The position numbers and the translations under genes were made by a program. From NCBI RefSeq assembly GCF_002899945.2, contig NZ_PPEG02000001.1, positions 558,001 through 622,000 of the forward strand: a stretch of 64,000 bases of DNA, written 5' to 3'. Positions 47,425-57,301 of this stretch are shown piece after piece. Below the pieces are notes generated by a model that was not told the origin of the DNA, ran no database searches, and worked only from the letters and a program-made list of their open reading frames with translations. Within the stretch, counting starts at the first letter, position 1, and each line of letters begins with the position of its first letter. This stretch comes from Chryseobacterium viscerum. GTDB lineage: Bacteria > Bacteroidota > Bacteroidia > Flavobacteriales > Weeksellaceae.

Positions 47425-49671
47425 TTATAAATTATTATTGATGGCATCATCGGTTTTATCCACCCCAAAGCTTATAAATGCTCCTATGAACACAAAAGTA
47501 TTTACCGGAGGAACTACTGCAGAACTTCTGGATCCATCCGCAGAAAAGTTATAGCCATATATATTCTTTGATCCTAAAATATTGCTTACACTCAATACAA
47601 ATACAGGAAAAGCCTTCGCGTTTTTCTTACCAATATTAGGCAGGTAATTGATACTGAAGTTCAAAGCATTGTAATCTTTCATTCTACCTTCGTTTCGGGT
47701 ATAATTAACTGCTGTTCCATTCTCAAAAGTAGAAGCAATATCATAATAGGGACGCCCTTTTGCATAGGTGTATGATAGATTTACCCCAAGTTTCCATTCC
47801 GGAATAAATCTTTTTGCGACAGCTGAAAGTGTATGTTCAGCAGCAAAACTTGGTTGAAGGCTGACCGGATAATTGAGAAAATCTCTTTTGGAATCCAGGA
47901 ATGAATAACTGATCCAGTAGTCGATATTTTCAAACGTTTTTTTGTTGTCTCTCCAGAAAAATTCAACGCCTTTTGCATAGCCATACCCACTGTTATTCAA
48001 AGCAGTCTGAATCTGCTGATTCTGTTCTTTATTCGGAGTTACATTAAATGTTTTGATCAACTGGTCATACTTTTTATAAAATGCTTCCAAACGCAACGTT
48101 CTGCCTTCTGAAGCTCTTTGAACCTGAAAAATATAATGCTGTGATTTCTGGAAACCAAGATCTGCGGGGCCATTGATATATTTACTTTCAGGATTCTGAT
48201 AAAAAAGACCGTAAGCTAATGAAGTTGTCCAGTCTTTTGCCAGACGATAAGCAATAGCAAAACGCGGGGCAATATTGCTCTTTCCTAAGAAAGATGAATG
48301 CTCTGCCCTTACTCCTATTTTCGCAGACAAAGCATTGCTAAAGCCAAGGTCTGTTTCTACAAAAGCCGAAGAGATCAAATCTTTATATTTTTTCTGTACT
48401 TTTTCAAAGTTTAGGTTTTCATCGGTATTATTCAGTTCAAAACCTCCCCTTACAGCACTGATTTTATTGATCTTTCTTTCAAGGACCGCTTTGAAATTCA
48501 AATAATTTCCATCGGTAAGAAGCTGGCTTCTGTTGGATTCTACCTCATTCGTCTCTGTAGAAAAATGAAGATCTGATTTGTTGTAAGAATAAGATCCACC
48601 CACATTCAGAAGATATCTTCCAAATTTCTGTTTAAAAGACAGGTTATGAAACGTATTTTTACCATTAAGCTTTACCAGGCTGAAATCATATCCGGGTTCA
48701 AGACTTTCTGATCTTACGCCCATTTTATTGGAATTGAACATCCCATAATATTTGAAAAAGCCTCCTGATTTTGTTTTGAATCTAAAATTCAGATCCCCAT
48801 TAAGCCCTTGTGGTGCTTCCACAAAATCGGTATTAAAATTTAGTACTTTCTGCATCAGGCTTAAAAGAGAATACCCTGCTGTAGCTCCGTAGGAATAGTT
48901 TTTATTGTCTCCCAGCTTCTGAAATCCGGCACTTAGGAAAATAGGTGATATTCCAAGGCTATAGGAACTTTCATCCGGAAGATCAACGCTTTCCAGCATC
49001 AAAGCGCCTGAAAGCGCCTGCCCATATAATGCGGAATAGCCACCACTTGAAAATATATTCCCTTTGAAAAGAGAAGTATTGAACTGATCCCTTCCCGCAA
49101 TTCCCGGAACAGAGTTAGAAAAATAATTGTTGATAAGGCTTCCATCCATAAAAATCTTAGATTCCGTGCCTGTACCTCCACGAATAAACAACCCTTCAGT
49201 CCCTCCTACTTTCTGTACCCCAGGAAGATAGGTCAATGCTGAAGAAATCTGTCCGTCTGCACCCGCGGTGGTATAAATATCAATTGGGGAAAGCAGCGCA
49301 GTCGCTCTTTTCTTATCACTGGCTTCAATAGAGCCTGCAGAAACGACTACCGCATCAATCTCACTGATCTGTTCTTTAAGATCTACATTCAAAGAAACAC
49401 CCTGGTTCTCAATAGAAATTGTTCTTTCTACGTTCTCATATTTCGGATGGGTAAAGGTTATTATATGAGATCCTTTTTCTGAGGTCTCGAAAGAAAAGTT
49501 TCCCTGAGCATCGGTGGTGGTACCATCATAAGTATCCTTCAGGGTTACATTTACTTCACTTACTCCTTTATTTTTAAAGGCTACTTTTCCTGAGATTCTT
49601 ACTTGTGAATATCCCATTATGGAAATGATAAGGAAAATCAGAAGCAGTAGATGTTGTCCTTTTGTTTTCAT
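47425..49671 (-). CDS. TonB-dependent outer-membrane receptor
   Basis: A 748-residue receptor. Start taken at MKTKGQHLLLLIFLIISIMG, a signal peptide. A carboxypeptidase-regulatory-like domain (about 25-105) precedes the plug (about 110-225), which has YTTAGADGQISSALTYLPGV and GLFIRGGTGTESKIFMDG. The rest is the 22-strand barrel. The N-terminal carboxypeptidase-like domain is usual in Bacteroidota. The TonB box is not obvious. No SusD-like lipoprotein gene lies beside it, so it is not a polysaccharide-utilisation pair; the ligand could be a siderophore, peptide or cofactor. Confidence 0.93.
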   Translation of the reverse strand: MKTKGQHLLLLIFLIISIMGYSQVRISGKVAFKNKGVSEVNVTLKDTYDGTTTDAQGNFSFETSEKGSHIITFTHPKYENVERTISIENQGVSLNVDLKEQISEIDAVVVSAGSIEASDKKRATALLSPIDIYTTAGADGQISSALTYLPGVQKVGGTEGLFIRGGTGTESKIFMDGSLINNYFSNSVPGIAGRDQFNTSLFKGNIFSSGGYSALYGQALSGALMLESVDLPDESSYSLGISPIFLSAGFQKLGDNKNYSYGATAGYSLLSLMQKVLNFNTDFVEAPQGLNGDLNFRFKTKSGGFFKYYGMFNSNKMGVRSESLEPGYDFSLVKLNGKNTFHNLSFKQKFGRYLLNVGGSYSYNKSDLHFSTETNEVESNRSQLLTDGNYLNFKAVLERKINKISAVRGGFELNNTDENLNFEKVQKKYKDLISSAFVETDLGFSNALSAKIGVRAEHSSFLGKSNIAPRFAIAYRLAKDWTTSLAYGLFYQNPESKYINGPADLGFQKSQHYIFQVQRASEGRTLRLEAFYKKYDQLIKTFNVTPNKEQNQQIQTALNNSGYGYAKGVEFFWRDNKKTFENIDYWISYSFLDSKRDFLNYPVSLQPSFAAEHTLSAVAKRFIPEWKLGVNLSYTYAKGRPYYDIASTFENGTAVNYTRNEGRMKDYNALNFSINYLPNIGKKNAKAFPVFVLSVSNILGSKNIYGYNFSADGSRSSAVVPPVNTFVFIGAFISFGVDKTDDAINNNL

Positions 49672-49763
49672 TGTTATTATTTTCTGAGTCAAAAATAGGA
49701 TGAGAAATGCCTTTCTGGAAAAAAATTTTGACCGAAAGGCATTCTTTTGTTACCGAATGGTAA

Positions 49764-50666
49764 TTAATGGATTGGAATGCAAAAATCCACGATCATTTTT
49801 CCTTCCGGATGTTCTTTAAAGTTGGAATGATAGATTTCAAAAGGAAGGGTTCTTCTTACGCTGTATTTATTTTCATTCATCCATAAAAATAAAGAAACCC
49901 AGCATTGTTCAAAATCGTCGAGGGTAACTTCACCACTTCCTACAATAAATCGTCCGGCATCTATGGTTTCGGCAAATACTTCACCCTCCTGCTGTGCCAG
50001 TTTTTCATCCAAAAGCATACAAGCATGAATCCTTACTTTATCCAGAGGTGTTATTTTGCAGCTGTCGTGATACACTGAAATCATCTTGACATTTTCCCTT
50101 GGAAAAAGAGCTTTCTTACTTGCCCAGTCTATTAAAATATTGAAGGAAGGCTCCACATTTGCAATTCCCAGGCTCATTACTGCTGCCAGATTCATTTCCG
50201 GCAATTCTTTTACTTCGATTTTTAAATTCATGTTCGTCCAATTTAATAGGTTTTCGATATTGCAAATGTATTGGCTGAAAACTGTATCAATTTGTCCGTT
50301 CTTGCTTTGTGTTTGTAAAATCTTGTGAAATATTTTGGGAGCTGATTTACGGAATTCTGTGGGAGGAAGACCATAATGTTTTTTGAATGTTTTGCAAAAG
50401 GCTGAGTGGTTTGAAAATCCAAGATTCCAATAGATCTCTTTGATCTCCATATGTTTATACAGCGCCAGATGAAGAGCGCTTTTCTCTATTTTCTTCCTGA
50501 TAATGTAACTCTGCAGGGTTTCTCCTGTAATCTGCTTAAATATTCTGTGGAAATGAAACGGTGAATAGGCACTTATCTCTGAAACCTTTTCCAGCGACAG
50601 ATTTGCATCAATATGATTATCAATATATTGAATTGTCTTTACAATTCGCTTTTTATACTCTTCCAA
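49764..50666 (-). CDS. AraC family regulator with a C-terminal GyrI-like domain
   Basis: A 300-residue transcription factor. The DNA-binding AraC domain is N-terminal (about 1-105): two helix-turn-helix parts, LSLEKVSEISAYSPFHFHRIFKQITG and MEIKEIYWNLGFSNHSAFCKTFKKHYGLPP. The C-terminal half (about 145-300) is a GyrI/SoxS-effector-type ligand-binding fold (LKIEVKELPEMNLAAVMSLG to the closing MIVDFCIPIH), as in Rob and BmrR relatives. It likely senses a small lipophilic or cationic compound. It lies 92 bases upstream of the TonB-dependent receptor, same strand, and may control it. Confidence 0.93.
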   Translation of the reverse strand: MEEYKKRIVKTIQYIDNHIDANLSLEKVSEISAYSPFHFHRIFKQITGETLQSYIIRKKIEKSALHLALYKHMEIKEIYWNLGFSNHSAFCKTFKKHYGLPPTEFRKSAPKIFHKILQTQSKNGQIDTVFSQYICNIENLLNWTNMNLKIEVKELPEMNLAAVMSLGIANVEPSFNILIDWASKKALFPRENVKMISVYHDSCKITPLDKVRIHACMLLDEKLAQQEGEVFAETIDAGRFIVGSGEVTLDDFEQCWVSLFLWMNENKYSVRRTLPFEIYHSNFKEHPEGKMIVDFCIPIH

Positions 50667-50754
50667 TTCAAAATTGTTAGTTTACAAAGATATTTTTCTG
50701 CTCAGGAATTCTGTTGTCTTTTATTGCTATTGTCAAGAGAACTTTTCATTTTTT

Positions 50755-51405
50755 TTAGTGAACAATATCCTCTTCAAAATGTTTAAAAAAAGGAATTACA
50801 TCTTTAATATTCGGATTTGAAGAAGCAACATAGCTATGGTAGTCTTCATGAATAAAAATCTGTTTGGTAAAGAATTTTTCATCTTCAATGACGCATTCGT
50901 TATTAACGATTTCAAAAGAATCTAAGGGAAGCATCATCCCTGCTCCATGCGCTTTTATGACAGCCTCTTTTCGGGTCCAATAGGTAAAGAAACTTGCTGT
51001 TTTATCTTCAGAAGTATCCATTTCCTGAAACTCATTAGCGGTCATTTGGAATGTAAAATCCAGATAGCTGGTCTTGGGATTATTGAATTCTACATCTATT
51101 CCCAAGGGATATTCTGCAATAGCACAAGCCACAAGATCTTTGGAATGCGAAATATTAAAATGAAGGGTTTGGTCTTTTAAGTAGGGTTTTTTATTGGGAA
51201 GCATGCCCGTTTCTGCTTGAGGGATGTTATAATAAGTCCTCAATCCATATTGCAAAAGAATCTTTCCCAGTAAAGAAAGCTGTGCATCCTGCCATCTTCT
51301 GTATCTCAGAATATCCTGTTTAGCTTCCTGAGAAAACGCAGGCAGATATTTGTCTAAAAGAGACTCATGTTTTTCTTCACTGATGAATGTATACAGAATA
51401 ATCAT
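50755..51405 (-). CDS. 4'-phosphopantetheinyl transferase (Sfp superfamily)
   Basis: A 216-residue transferase that loads the phosphopantetheine arm from CoA onto carrier proteins. The Mg-binding motif G-I-D-V-E-F (with N-N-P) and WTRKEAVIKAHGAGM are the two signatures of the Sfp/Gsp type; LHFNISHSKDLVACAIAE precedes. Full length for the Sfp class rather than the short AcpS class. It could serve fatty-acid or secondary-metabolite synthases, none of which is in this window. Single gene, 88 bases upstream of the AraC gene start. Confidence 0.92.
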   Translation of the reverse strand: MIILYTFISEEKHESLLDKYLPAFSQEAKQDILRYRRWQDAQLSLLGKILLQYGLRTYYNIPQAETGMLPNKKPYLKDQTLHFNISHSKDLVACAIAEYPLGIDVEFNNPKTSYLDFTFQMTANEFQEMDTSEDKTASFFTYWTRKEAVIKAHGAGMMLPLDSFEIVNNECVIEDEKFFTKQIFIHEDYHSYVASSNPNIKDVIPFFKHFEEDIVH

Positions 51406-51644
51406 TTTCTTTTTCCTGCCAGAGATACCGGATTTATAAATTGCTTTCTGACGACTAAAATAAGCTTTTTTTCATCTCTTTTTAAAGAAGTTAACCATCC
51501 TGTCCAAGTTTAAAAATTTAAGGTTAAAAGCAGCCGAATTACGGTTATGATTTACACTATCTTTTTAAAAAAGACCCGGATCATAAAGCGCTTTGGAAAA
51601 TCTTTTATAAATTTATCGTAAAATCACTATAAATCATTTAAAAA

Positions 51645-52148
51645 ATGAAAGTACAAACATTAGCACTATTGGCGGGATTTGCATTTTTAGCAGTTTCATG
51701 CGGAACAACAAAAATGTACTCCGTAAATGCCAAAAGCGGAACACAGACAGGAGGAACAGCGAAGTTTACCCAAAACGGAAATGGGGTAACCATGAAGCTT
51801 GATATCACGAATCTTACTCCTGGAATCCACGCAGTACACATTCATGAAAAAGGAGACTGCTCTGCGGCAGACGGAACTTCTACCGGAGGCCACTGGAATC
51901 CTTCCAAGAATGATCACGGTAAATGGGGTGCCGAACATTTCCACATGGGAGATATAGGAAACCTGGTTGCTGATCAGAGCGGAACTGCCACATTGACTTT
52001 CAAGACAGACAAATGGTGTCTGGGTTGTACAGATGAGTCTAAAAACATCATCGGAAAAGGTCTTATTGTACACGCAGCAGCAGATGACTTCCATACTCAG
52101 CCTACTGGAAATGCAGGAGGAAGAGTGGGATGCGTAGAAATTAAGTAA
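51645..52148 (+). CDS. sodC: Cu/Zn superoxide dismutase, lipoprotein form
   Basis: A 167-residue Cu/Zn superoxide dismutase. Signal with a lipobox-like sequence AVSC, Cys19 acylated, then GTTKMYSV, so it is anchored on the outside of the cytoplasmic membrane or at the outer membrane. Copper and zinc ligands are in HIHEKGDC, GGHWNPSKNDHGKWGAEHFHMGDIGNL and LIVHAAADDF, and the guiding Arg is in GNAGGRVGC. It converts superoxide to oxygen and peroxide in the periplasm. An unusual Cys-x-x-Cys (KWCLGCTD) sits near the end. Alone, closed by a strong terminator. Confidence 0.95.
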   Translation: MKVQTLALLAGFAFLAVSCGTTKMYSVNAKSGTQTGGTAKFTQNGNGVTMKLDITNLTPGIHAVHIHEKGDCSAADGTSTGGHWNPSKNDHGKWGAEHFHMGDIGNLVADQSGTATLTFKTDKWCLGCTDESKNIIGKGLIVHAAADDFHTQPTGNAGGRVGCVEIK

Positions 52149-52163
52149 TCTTTTTTACTCAAT

Positions 52164-52197
52164 AAAAAAACCGCTAATTTTCATTAGCGGTTTTTTT
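52164..52197. terminator. Bidirectional terminator between sodC and prc
   Basis: CCGCTAAT (52171-52178) and ATTAGCGG (52183-52190) with a 4-base loop, flanked by seven A before and seven T after, so it works for both strands. Confidence 0.85.
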
Positions 52198-52201
52198 ATG
52201 T

Positions 52202-54331
52202 TTAGGATTTAGCTCCCATATCTGATACAATATTCATTGCTTCCTGCAGGTAAAGATCTTTTTTCAGATTCTTGATCCACATTTCAGATTTTTTCTTGAA
52301 AGCTTCGTCTTTTTTCTCTCTTTCTATCTCACTTGGATACATCATAAACTGAAGTCCGTTCTCAAATTTAGTCAAAGCTTTGAACTTTTCAATCTGAGAT
52401 TTTCTGTTCTTCATCAGCTCATTGAACTTATTTATATTCAAGGTGATATTTTCTTCTTTATCCAATCTTTCTCTCCATTGAGCAGACTCTAATAACAATT
52501 GATAATTGCTGTTTTTAGCCATTCTGTCTGCACTTGCTTTTTCCAGCGCCTGAATATTGAAATAGTTCAGTTTCTGGAATTTTGTAGAAGGAATTTTATC
52601 CCATGCTAAAGCATAATCGTCATATCGCTCTCCTACTTCAGCATACGTGAAGAAATCTTTCATCTGAATATCAGAAACAATTCCTTTTCTCTGTGTAGAT
52701 TCTCCGGTAATTCTGTAGAACTTCTGGATCGTTAGTTTTAAAGATCCGAAATCATCTTCCGTGTTCAGGAATCTGTTTAGGTCTACAAATGTCTGAACGG
52801 TACCTTTTCCGAAAGATTGCGGAGATCCTATAATCATTGCTCTTCCGTAATCCTGCATTACTCCTGCAAGGATTTCTGAAGCTGAAGCTGAAAGTTCATT
52901 TTGCATGATAACAAGAGGTCCTGTCCAGATAGGCGTTTCATTTTTATTCTTAAGGGTCTGTATTTTCCCGTTTCCGTCTTTCACCTGAACATAAGGTCCT
53001 GCTTCCATGAAAAGCCCCATAATATCCCCTACTTCAGTTAAAGAACCACCTCCGTTATTTCTAAGGTCAAGAATGATTCCTTCAATATTCTGTTCTTTCA
53101 GCTTAATGATCTCATTTTTGATGTCATCAGAAGCATTTCTTCCTTTGGCGTTTTCAAAATCAGCATTGAAACTTGGAAGGTTGATGAAACCATATTTCTT
53201 ACCGTTTGCCTTATTTACAACAATACTTCTTGCAAAAGTGTCTTCAATAGCTACTTCTTCACGAATCATTGTTACATCCTTGGTAGTACCATCTTTTTTC
53301 TGAACAGTAAGTGTTACCGGTGTTCCTTTCTCTCCTCTGATCAATCTTACTGCTTCATCAGAAAGCATTCCTACAACATTTACAGCATCTTCTTTTGGTT
53401 TGGATCTTACTTTTAAGATTTTATCTCCTTCTGAAAGCTGTTTAGACTTCCATGCCGGTGCACCAATGGTAAGAGCCCCGAGATAAAGGTTTCCTTTTTT
53501 CTCCTGGATCAATGCTCCGATACCGATTACTTTTCCGGTAAACTGAGTATCAAAGTCTTCTTTATCTTTTGGAGAATAATAGTTGGTATGTGGATCGAAT
53601 ACTTCTGTATAAGCATTCATATACACTGTAAACCAATCCATTTTCTTTCTCTTTTTGAATCGGGTAAAGGTATCTTTTACAAGATCTTTTACTTCATCAG
53701 TCGCTTTTTTGATCTTTTCATCCTGAGTAAGAGCCTTAAACTTGATGGTATCTTTGAGCTTGTACTTCTGAACAGAGTCTTTCTTTTCTTTCTGAGCCTC
53801 TTCTTTGCTGTTCATCGATTCAACTTCCTGAAGGATATTGTATTTGATGAATTTTTTCCACTCATTATACTGTTCCTGCTTGTTGGCAGGTACTTTCTTC
53901 AATTTTGGCTCAAGGGTAAGCGCTTCATCTTCCTGAAGGTTGATTGGTTTGCTGAAGATGTCCTGAGTGATTTTATCGATCTCATCTACTCTCTGGTACA
54001 ATCTGTCGATTGTAAGTTTGTAGAATGTCAGGTCTCCTTGCCCAATATAATCATCAAGCTTTGTTTCATGCTTGCTGAATTCATCCATATCAGATTGTAC
54101 AAAATATCTTTTTGCAGGGTCTACCAATTCGAAATAATGCTTATAAACATCCTTAGAATAGGCATCATTGATAGATTTTGGGCTATAATGCAGATAAGAA
54201 AGTGTATTTTTTACGCTCACCATTATTGTTTGCATCTTTTCATCGTCATTCTTTGGCGAGTTGAAACAAAACATTAGACTGGTTAATGGAATAAGAAGTA
54301 AAAATTTATTCAGTTTGAAATTTTTCCACAT
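52202..54331 (-). CDS. prc: Tail-specific (C-terminal processing) protease, S41 family
   Basis: A 709-residue periplasmic serine protease like E. coli Prc/Tsp. It has a signal/anchor at the start, a helical N-terminal domain (about 30-230), a PDZ domain (about 245-330; GIGALIQEKKGNLYLGA), the S41 core with LDLRNNGGGSLTE, and the catalytic Ser in SASASEILAG with the Lys in QSFGKGTVQ. A DUF3340-like helical C-terminus follows, giving the usual full length. It removes or trims proteins by their C-terminal tails. The start is the ATG of MWKNFKLNK, 300 bases from any neighbour on that side. Confidence 0.95.
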   Translation of the reverse strand: MWKNFKLNKFLLLIPLTSLMFCFNSPKNDDEKMQTIMVSVKNTLSYLHYSPKSINDAYSKDVYKHYFELVDPAKRYFVQSDMDEFSKHETKLDDYIGQGDLTFYKLTIDRLYQRVDEIDKITQDIFSKPINLQEDEALTLEPKLKKVPANKQEQYNEWKKFIKYNILQEVESMNSKEEAQKEKKDSVQKYKLKDTIKFKALTQDEKIKKATDEVKDLVKDTFTRFKKRKKMDWFTVYMNAYTEVFDPHTNYYSPKDKEDFDTQFTGKVIGIGALIQEKKGNLYLGALTIGAPAWKSKQLSEGDKILKVRSKPKEDAVNVVGMLSDEAVRLIRGEKGTPVTLTVQKKDGTTKDVTMIREEVAIEDTFARSIVVNKANGKKYGFINLPSFNADFENAKGRNASDDIKNEIIKLKEQNIEGIILDLRNNGGGSLTEVGDIMGLFMEAGPYVQVKDGNGKIQTLKNKNETPIWTGPLVIMQNELSASASEILAGVMQDYGRAMIIGSPQSFGKGTVQTFVDLNRFLNTEDDFGSLKLTIQKFYRITGESTQRKGIVSDIQMKDFFTYAEVGERYDDYALAWDKIPSTKFQKLNYFNIQALEKASADRMAKNSNYQLLLESAQWRERLDKEENITLNINKFNELMKNRKSQIEKFKALTKFENGLQFMMYPSEIEREKKDEAFKKKSEMWIKNLKKDLYLQEAMNIVSDMGAKS

Positions 54332-54847
<516 letters not shown>

Positions 54848-55227
54848 TTTATTATTTTGTAAAACCACTTTAATTAAAACACCATCGGCTTTCACAGATT
54901 CTCTTCAGTTGAGTCCTATATGAATTGAAAAAGTATCTGTGAAGGACTGAGGTGGATTTTGAAAATGCGGATTAAACCAACCTATTAACTTTTCTTCATT
55001 TTCTGTTTCATTTTCTGAACCTTATATTCTTCATCTTCTCTTTTCCCAGACCCATTTTGTGACTAAAATATCGCTATTTCAAATCTGAATTAACAATACT
55101 CAATAATAAACCTGCTGTTTTACCGCATCTTATTTTTGACTACATTTGATGTGTTGAATTTCTATTTGTTCGATTCTGAAAATGAACAAATTCACTCTAT
55201 TTGAATAAAAAATATTAAAGATAATTT
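54848..55227. other. Gene-free stretch before surE
   Basis: 380 AT-rich bases with no plausible gene. TACATTTG at 55141-55148 is a perfect -7 box on the plus strand, about 80 bases before surE. A TTTGTTC / GAACAAA hairpin (about 55166-55191) lies in the resulting leader. Nothing else was found. Confidence 0.5.
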
Positions 55228-56016
55228 ATGGAAAGACCGCTTATTCTGGTTACTAATGATGATGGAATTACAGCTCCTGGTATCAGAAATCTTATCAGTT
55301 TTATGAATGAAATCGGAGAAGTTGTTGTTGTAGCCCCTAACTCTCCCCAAAGTGGAAAAGGCCACGCTATTACCATCAATTCTACCCTAAGCTACGAAGA
55401 AGTTACCCTTGATGGTCCACAGACTGATTTTTCATGCAGTGGAACTCCTGTAGACTGCGTAAAAATGGCTCTTGATAAGATTATGTCAAGAAGACCTGAT
55501 ATTGTGGTTTCAGGAATCAATCACGGTGCAAATTCTTCAATCAATGTGATCTATTCAGGAACTATGTCTGCAGCTGTAGAAGCTGGTGTAGAAGGAATTC
55601 CTGCTATTGGGTTCTCATTATTGGATTTCAGCTGGGAAGCAGATTTTACTCAGGCAAAAGAATTTATTCAGAATATTGTAAGAAGAACGCTGGAACACCC
55701 GATGCCAAAAGGAGTTGTTCTGAATGTCAATATTCCGAAACTTGCTGCTGCAGAAATAAAAGGAATAAAAGTATGCAAACAAGCTAACGCAAAATGGGAA
55801 GAAAGCTTCGACGAAAGGATAAATCCACATGGTAAAAAATATTATTGGCTGACAGGTTATTTCAACAATATGGATGATTCTGAAGATGCTGACGAAACGG
55901 CATTGGCGAACGGATATATTTCCATCGTCCCTGTAAAGTTTGACATGACTGCCTATGAATATATGAAAACACTGGAGGAGGTAATGACCTTTGAAAATGT
56001 AAATGAGGTGAAATAA
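55228..56016 (+). CDS. surE: 5'/3'-nucleotidase SurE
   Basis: A 262-residue metal-dependent phosphatase that removes phosphate from nucleoside 5'- and 3'-monophosphates in stationary phase. The metal site VTNDDGITAPGI (residues 8-19) with Asp11-Asp12, NSPQSGKGHAIT, GTPVDCVKMAL and VSGINHGANSS are all present. Length is normal. Single gene, ended by an 11-bp hairpin. Confidence 0.96.
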   Translation: MERPLILVTNDDGITAPGIRNLISFMNEIGEVVVVAPNSPQSGKGHAITINSTLSYEEVTLDGPQTDFSCSGTPVDCVKMALDKIMSRRPDIVVSGINHGANSSINVIYSGTMSAAVEAGVEGIPAIGFSLLDFSWEADFTQAKEFIQNIVRRTLEHPMPKGVVLNVNIPKLAAAEIKGIKVCKQANAKWEESFDERINPHGKKYYWLTGYFNNMDDSEDADETALANGYISIVPVKFDMTAYEYMKTLEEVMTFENVNEVK

Positions 56017-56096
56017 TCTTATTAATCATTTACTTATTAAACAGTATAAAAAACTTGACTTCAGCAGAGATCAGAAGTTGAAGTTTTAACAATAAC

Positions 56097-56132
56097 ACGG
56101 CATGAAATACCATTTTTCATGCCGTATTTTTA
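56097..56132 (+). terminator. Intrinsic terminator after surE
   Basis: ACGGCATGAAA (56097-56107) and TTTCATGCCGT (56115-56125), an 11-bp perfect stem with a 7-base loop and a T-rich tail. It covers an upstream ATG that the guaC frame could otherwise use, which supports the later guaC start. Confidence 0.8.
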
Positions 56133-56215
56133 TGTCATCTGTGACAAAATACATCCATTCAAAAAGCATCCGCTTCGGATTATTCACTACCTTTATTCTG
56201 ACAAATAATTACAAA

Positions 56216-57256
56216 ATGCGTATAGAATATGACATAAAATTAGGGTTCAAGGATGTAATGTTCCGCCCTAAACGTTCTACTTTAAAATCCCGATCAGAAG
56301 TTGATTTACAAAGAGAATTTACCTTTAAACATACTAAGAAAAAATGGACAGGAGTTCCGGTAATTGCCGCCAATATGGACACGGTGGGAACTTTTGAAAT
56401 GGCCGTAGAACTGGCAAAGGAAAAAATTATTACAGCTGTTCACAAACATTATACCCCCGAAGAATGGAGCAAGTTTCTGGAAAGCCAACCCGATAGTATT
56501 CATCAGTATATTGCTTTAAGCACAGGAACAGGAAAGGCTGATGAAGAGAAAATAAGACAGATCCTCGAAAAGCATCCAAAAATTGAATTTCTCTGTATAG
56601 ATGTAGCCAATGGCTATTCTGAGCATTTCGTTGGATTTGTGAAGAAAGCAAGAGCCAATTTTCCCGATAAAATTATCATCGCAGGGAATGTTGTTACCGG
56701 AGAAATGGTAGAAGAACTTCTTCTGGTAGGTGCAGACATTATAAAAGTAGGTATTGGTCCTGGATCCGTTTGTACGACCAGAGTAAAAACGGGAGTAGGC
56801 TATCCTCAGCTTTCTGCCATTATTGAATGCGCTGATGCTGCTCATGGCTTAGGAGGCCATATCATCGCAGACGGTGGCTGTAAAGTCCCGGGAGATGTTG
56901 CCAAAGCCTTCGGTGGGGGTGCAGATTTTGTAATGCTTGGCGGTATGTTTGCCGGACACGACGAAAGCGGAGGAGAAATGATTGAAGAAAATGGTAAAAA
57001 ATACCGTCTCTTCTATGGAATGAGTTCCAAAACGGCTATGGATAAACATTCCGGAGGGGTAGCAGAATATCGTTCTTCCGAAGGTAAAACCGTGAAAGCA
57101 GCTTATAAAGGTCCGGTTTCAGAAACGGTAAAAGATATTTTGGGAGGAGTACGCTCTACCTGTACTTATGTAGGAGCGTCCAAACTGAAGGAACTTTCTA
57201 AGAGAACTACTTTTATCAGGGTTCAGGAACAGGAAAATCAGGTTTTTAAAGACTAG
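56216..57256 (+). CDS. guaC: GMP reductase
   Basis: A 346-residue enzyme of the IMPDH/GMPR family that converts GMP to IMP with NADPH. The catalytic thiol is Cys186 in GPGSVCTTR, at the same residue number as the E. coli enzyme. [30 protein letters not shown] binds phosphate. No CBS insert, so it is GuaC and not GuaB. I use the start [11 protein letters not shown], the family start; the frame continues upstream for 38 codons through the surE terminator and is not coding. Single gene. Confidence 0.95.
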   Translation: MRIEYDIKLGFKDVMFRPKRSTLKSRSEVDLQREFTFKHTKKKWTGVPVIAANMDTVGTFEMAVELAKEKIITAVHKHYTPEEWSKFLESQPDSIHQYIALSTGTGKADEEKIRQILEKHPKIEFLCIDVANGYSEHFVGFVKKARANFPDKIIIAGNVVTGEMVEELLLVGADIIKVGIGPGSVCTTRVKTGVGYPQLSAIIECADAAHGLGGHIIADGGCKVPGDVAKAFGGGADFVMLGGMFAGHDESGGEMIEENGKKYRLFYGMSSKTAMDKHSGGVAEYRSSEGKTVKAAYKGPVSETVKDILGGVRSTCTYVGASKLKELSKRTTFIRVQEQENQVFKD

Positions 57257-57267
57257 AAATAAAAACA

Positions 57268-57301
57268 AATAAAGGCTTTAGAATTATCTAAAGCCTTTAT
57301 T
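57268..57301. terminator. Bidirectional terminator between guaC and the DUF6056 gene
   Basis: AATAAAGGCTTTAGA (57268-57282) and TCTAAAGCCTTTATT (57287-57301), a 15-bp perfect stem with loop ATTA. It covers the minus-strand stop codon. Confidence 0.85.

Noticed and set aside
53588..54277. 229-codon open frame antisense to prc
   Set aside because: It mirrors the reverse reading of Lys/Glu-rich helices of the protease and has no start context or family resemblance.
56102..56215. 38-codon N-terminal extension of guaC
   Set aside because: It begins inside the surE terminator hairpin, lacks similarity to GMP reductases, and the family start is at 56216.
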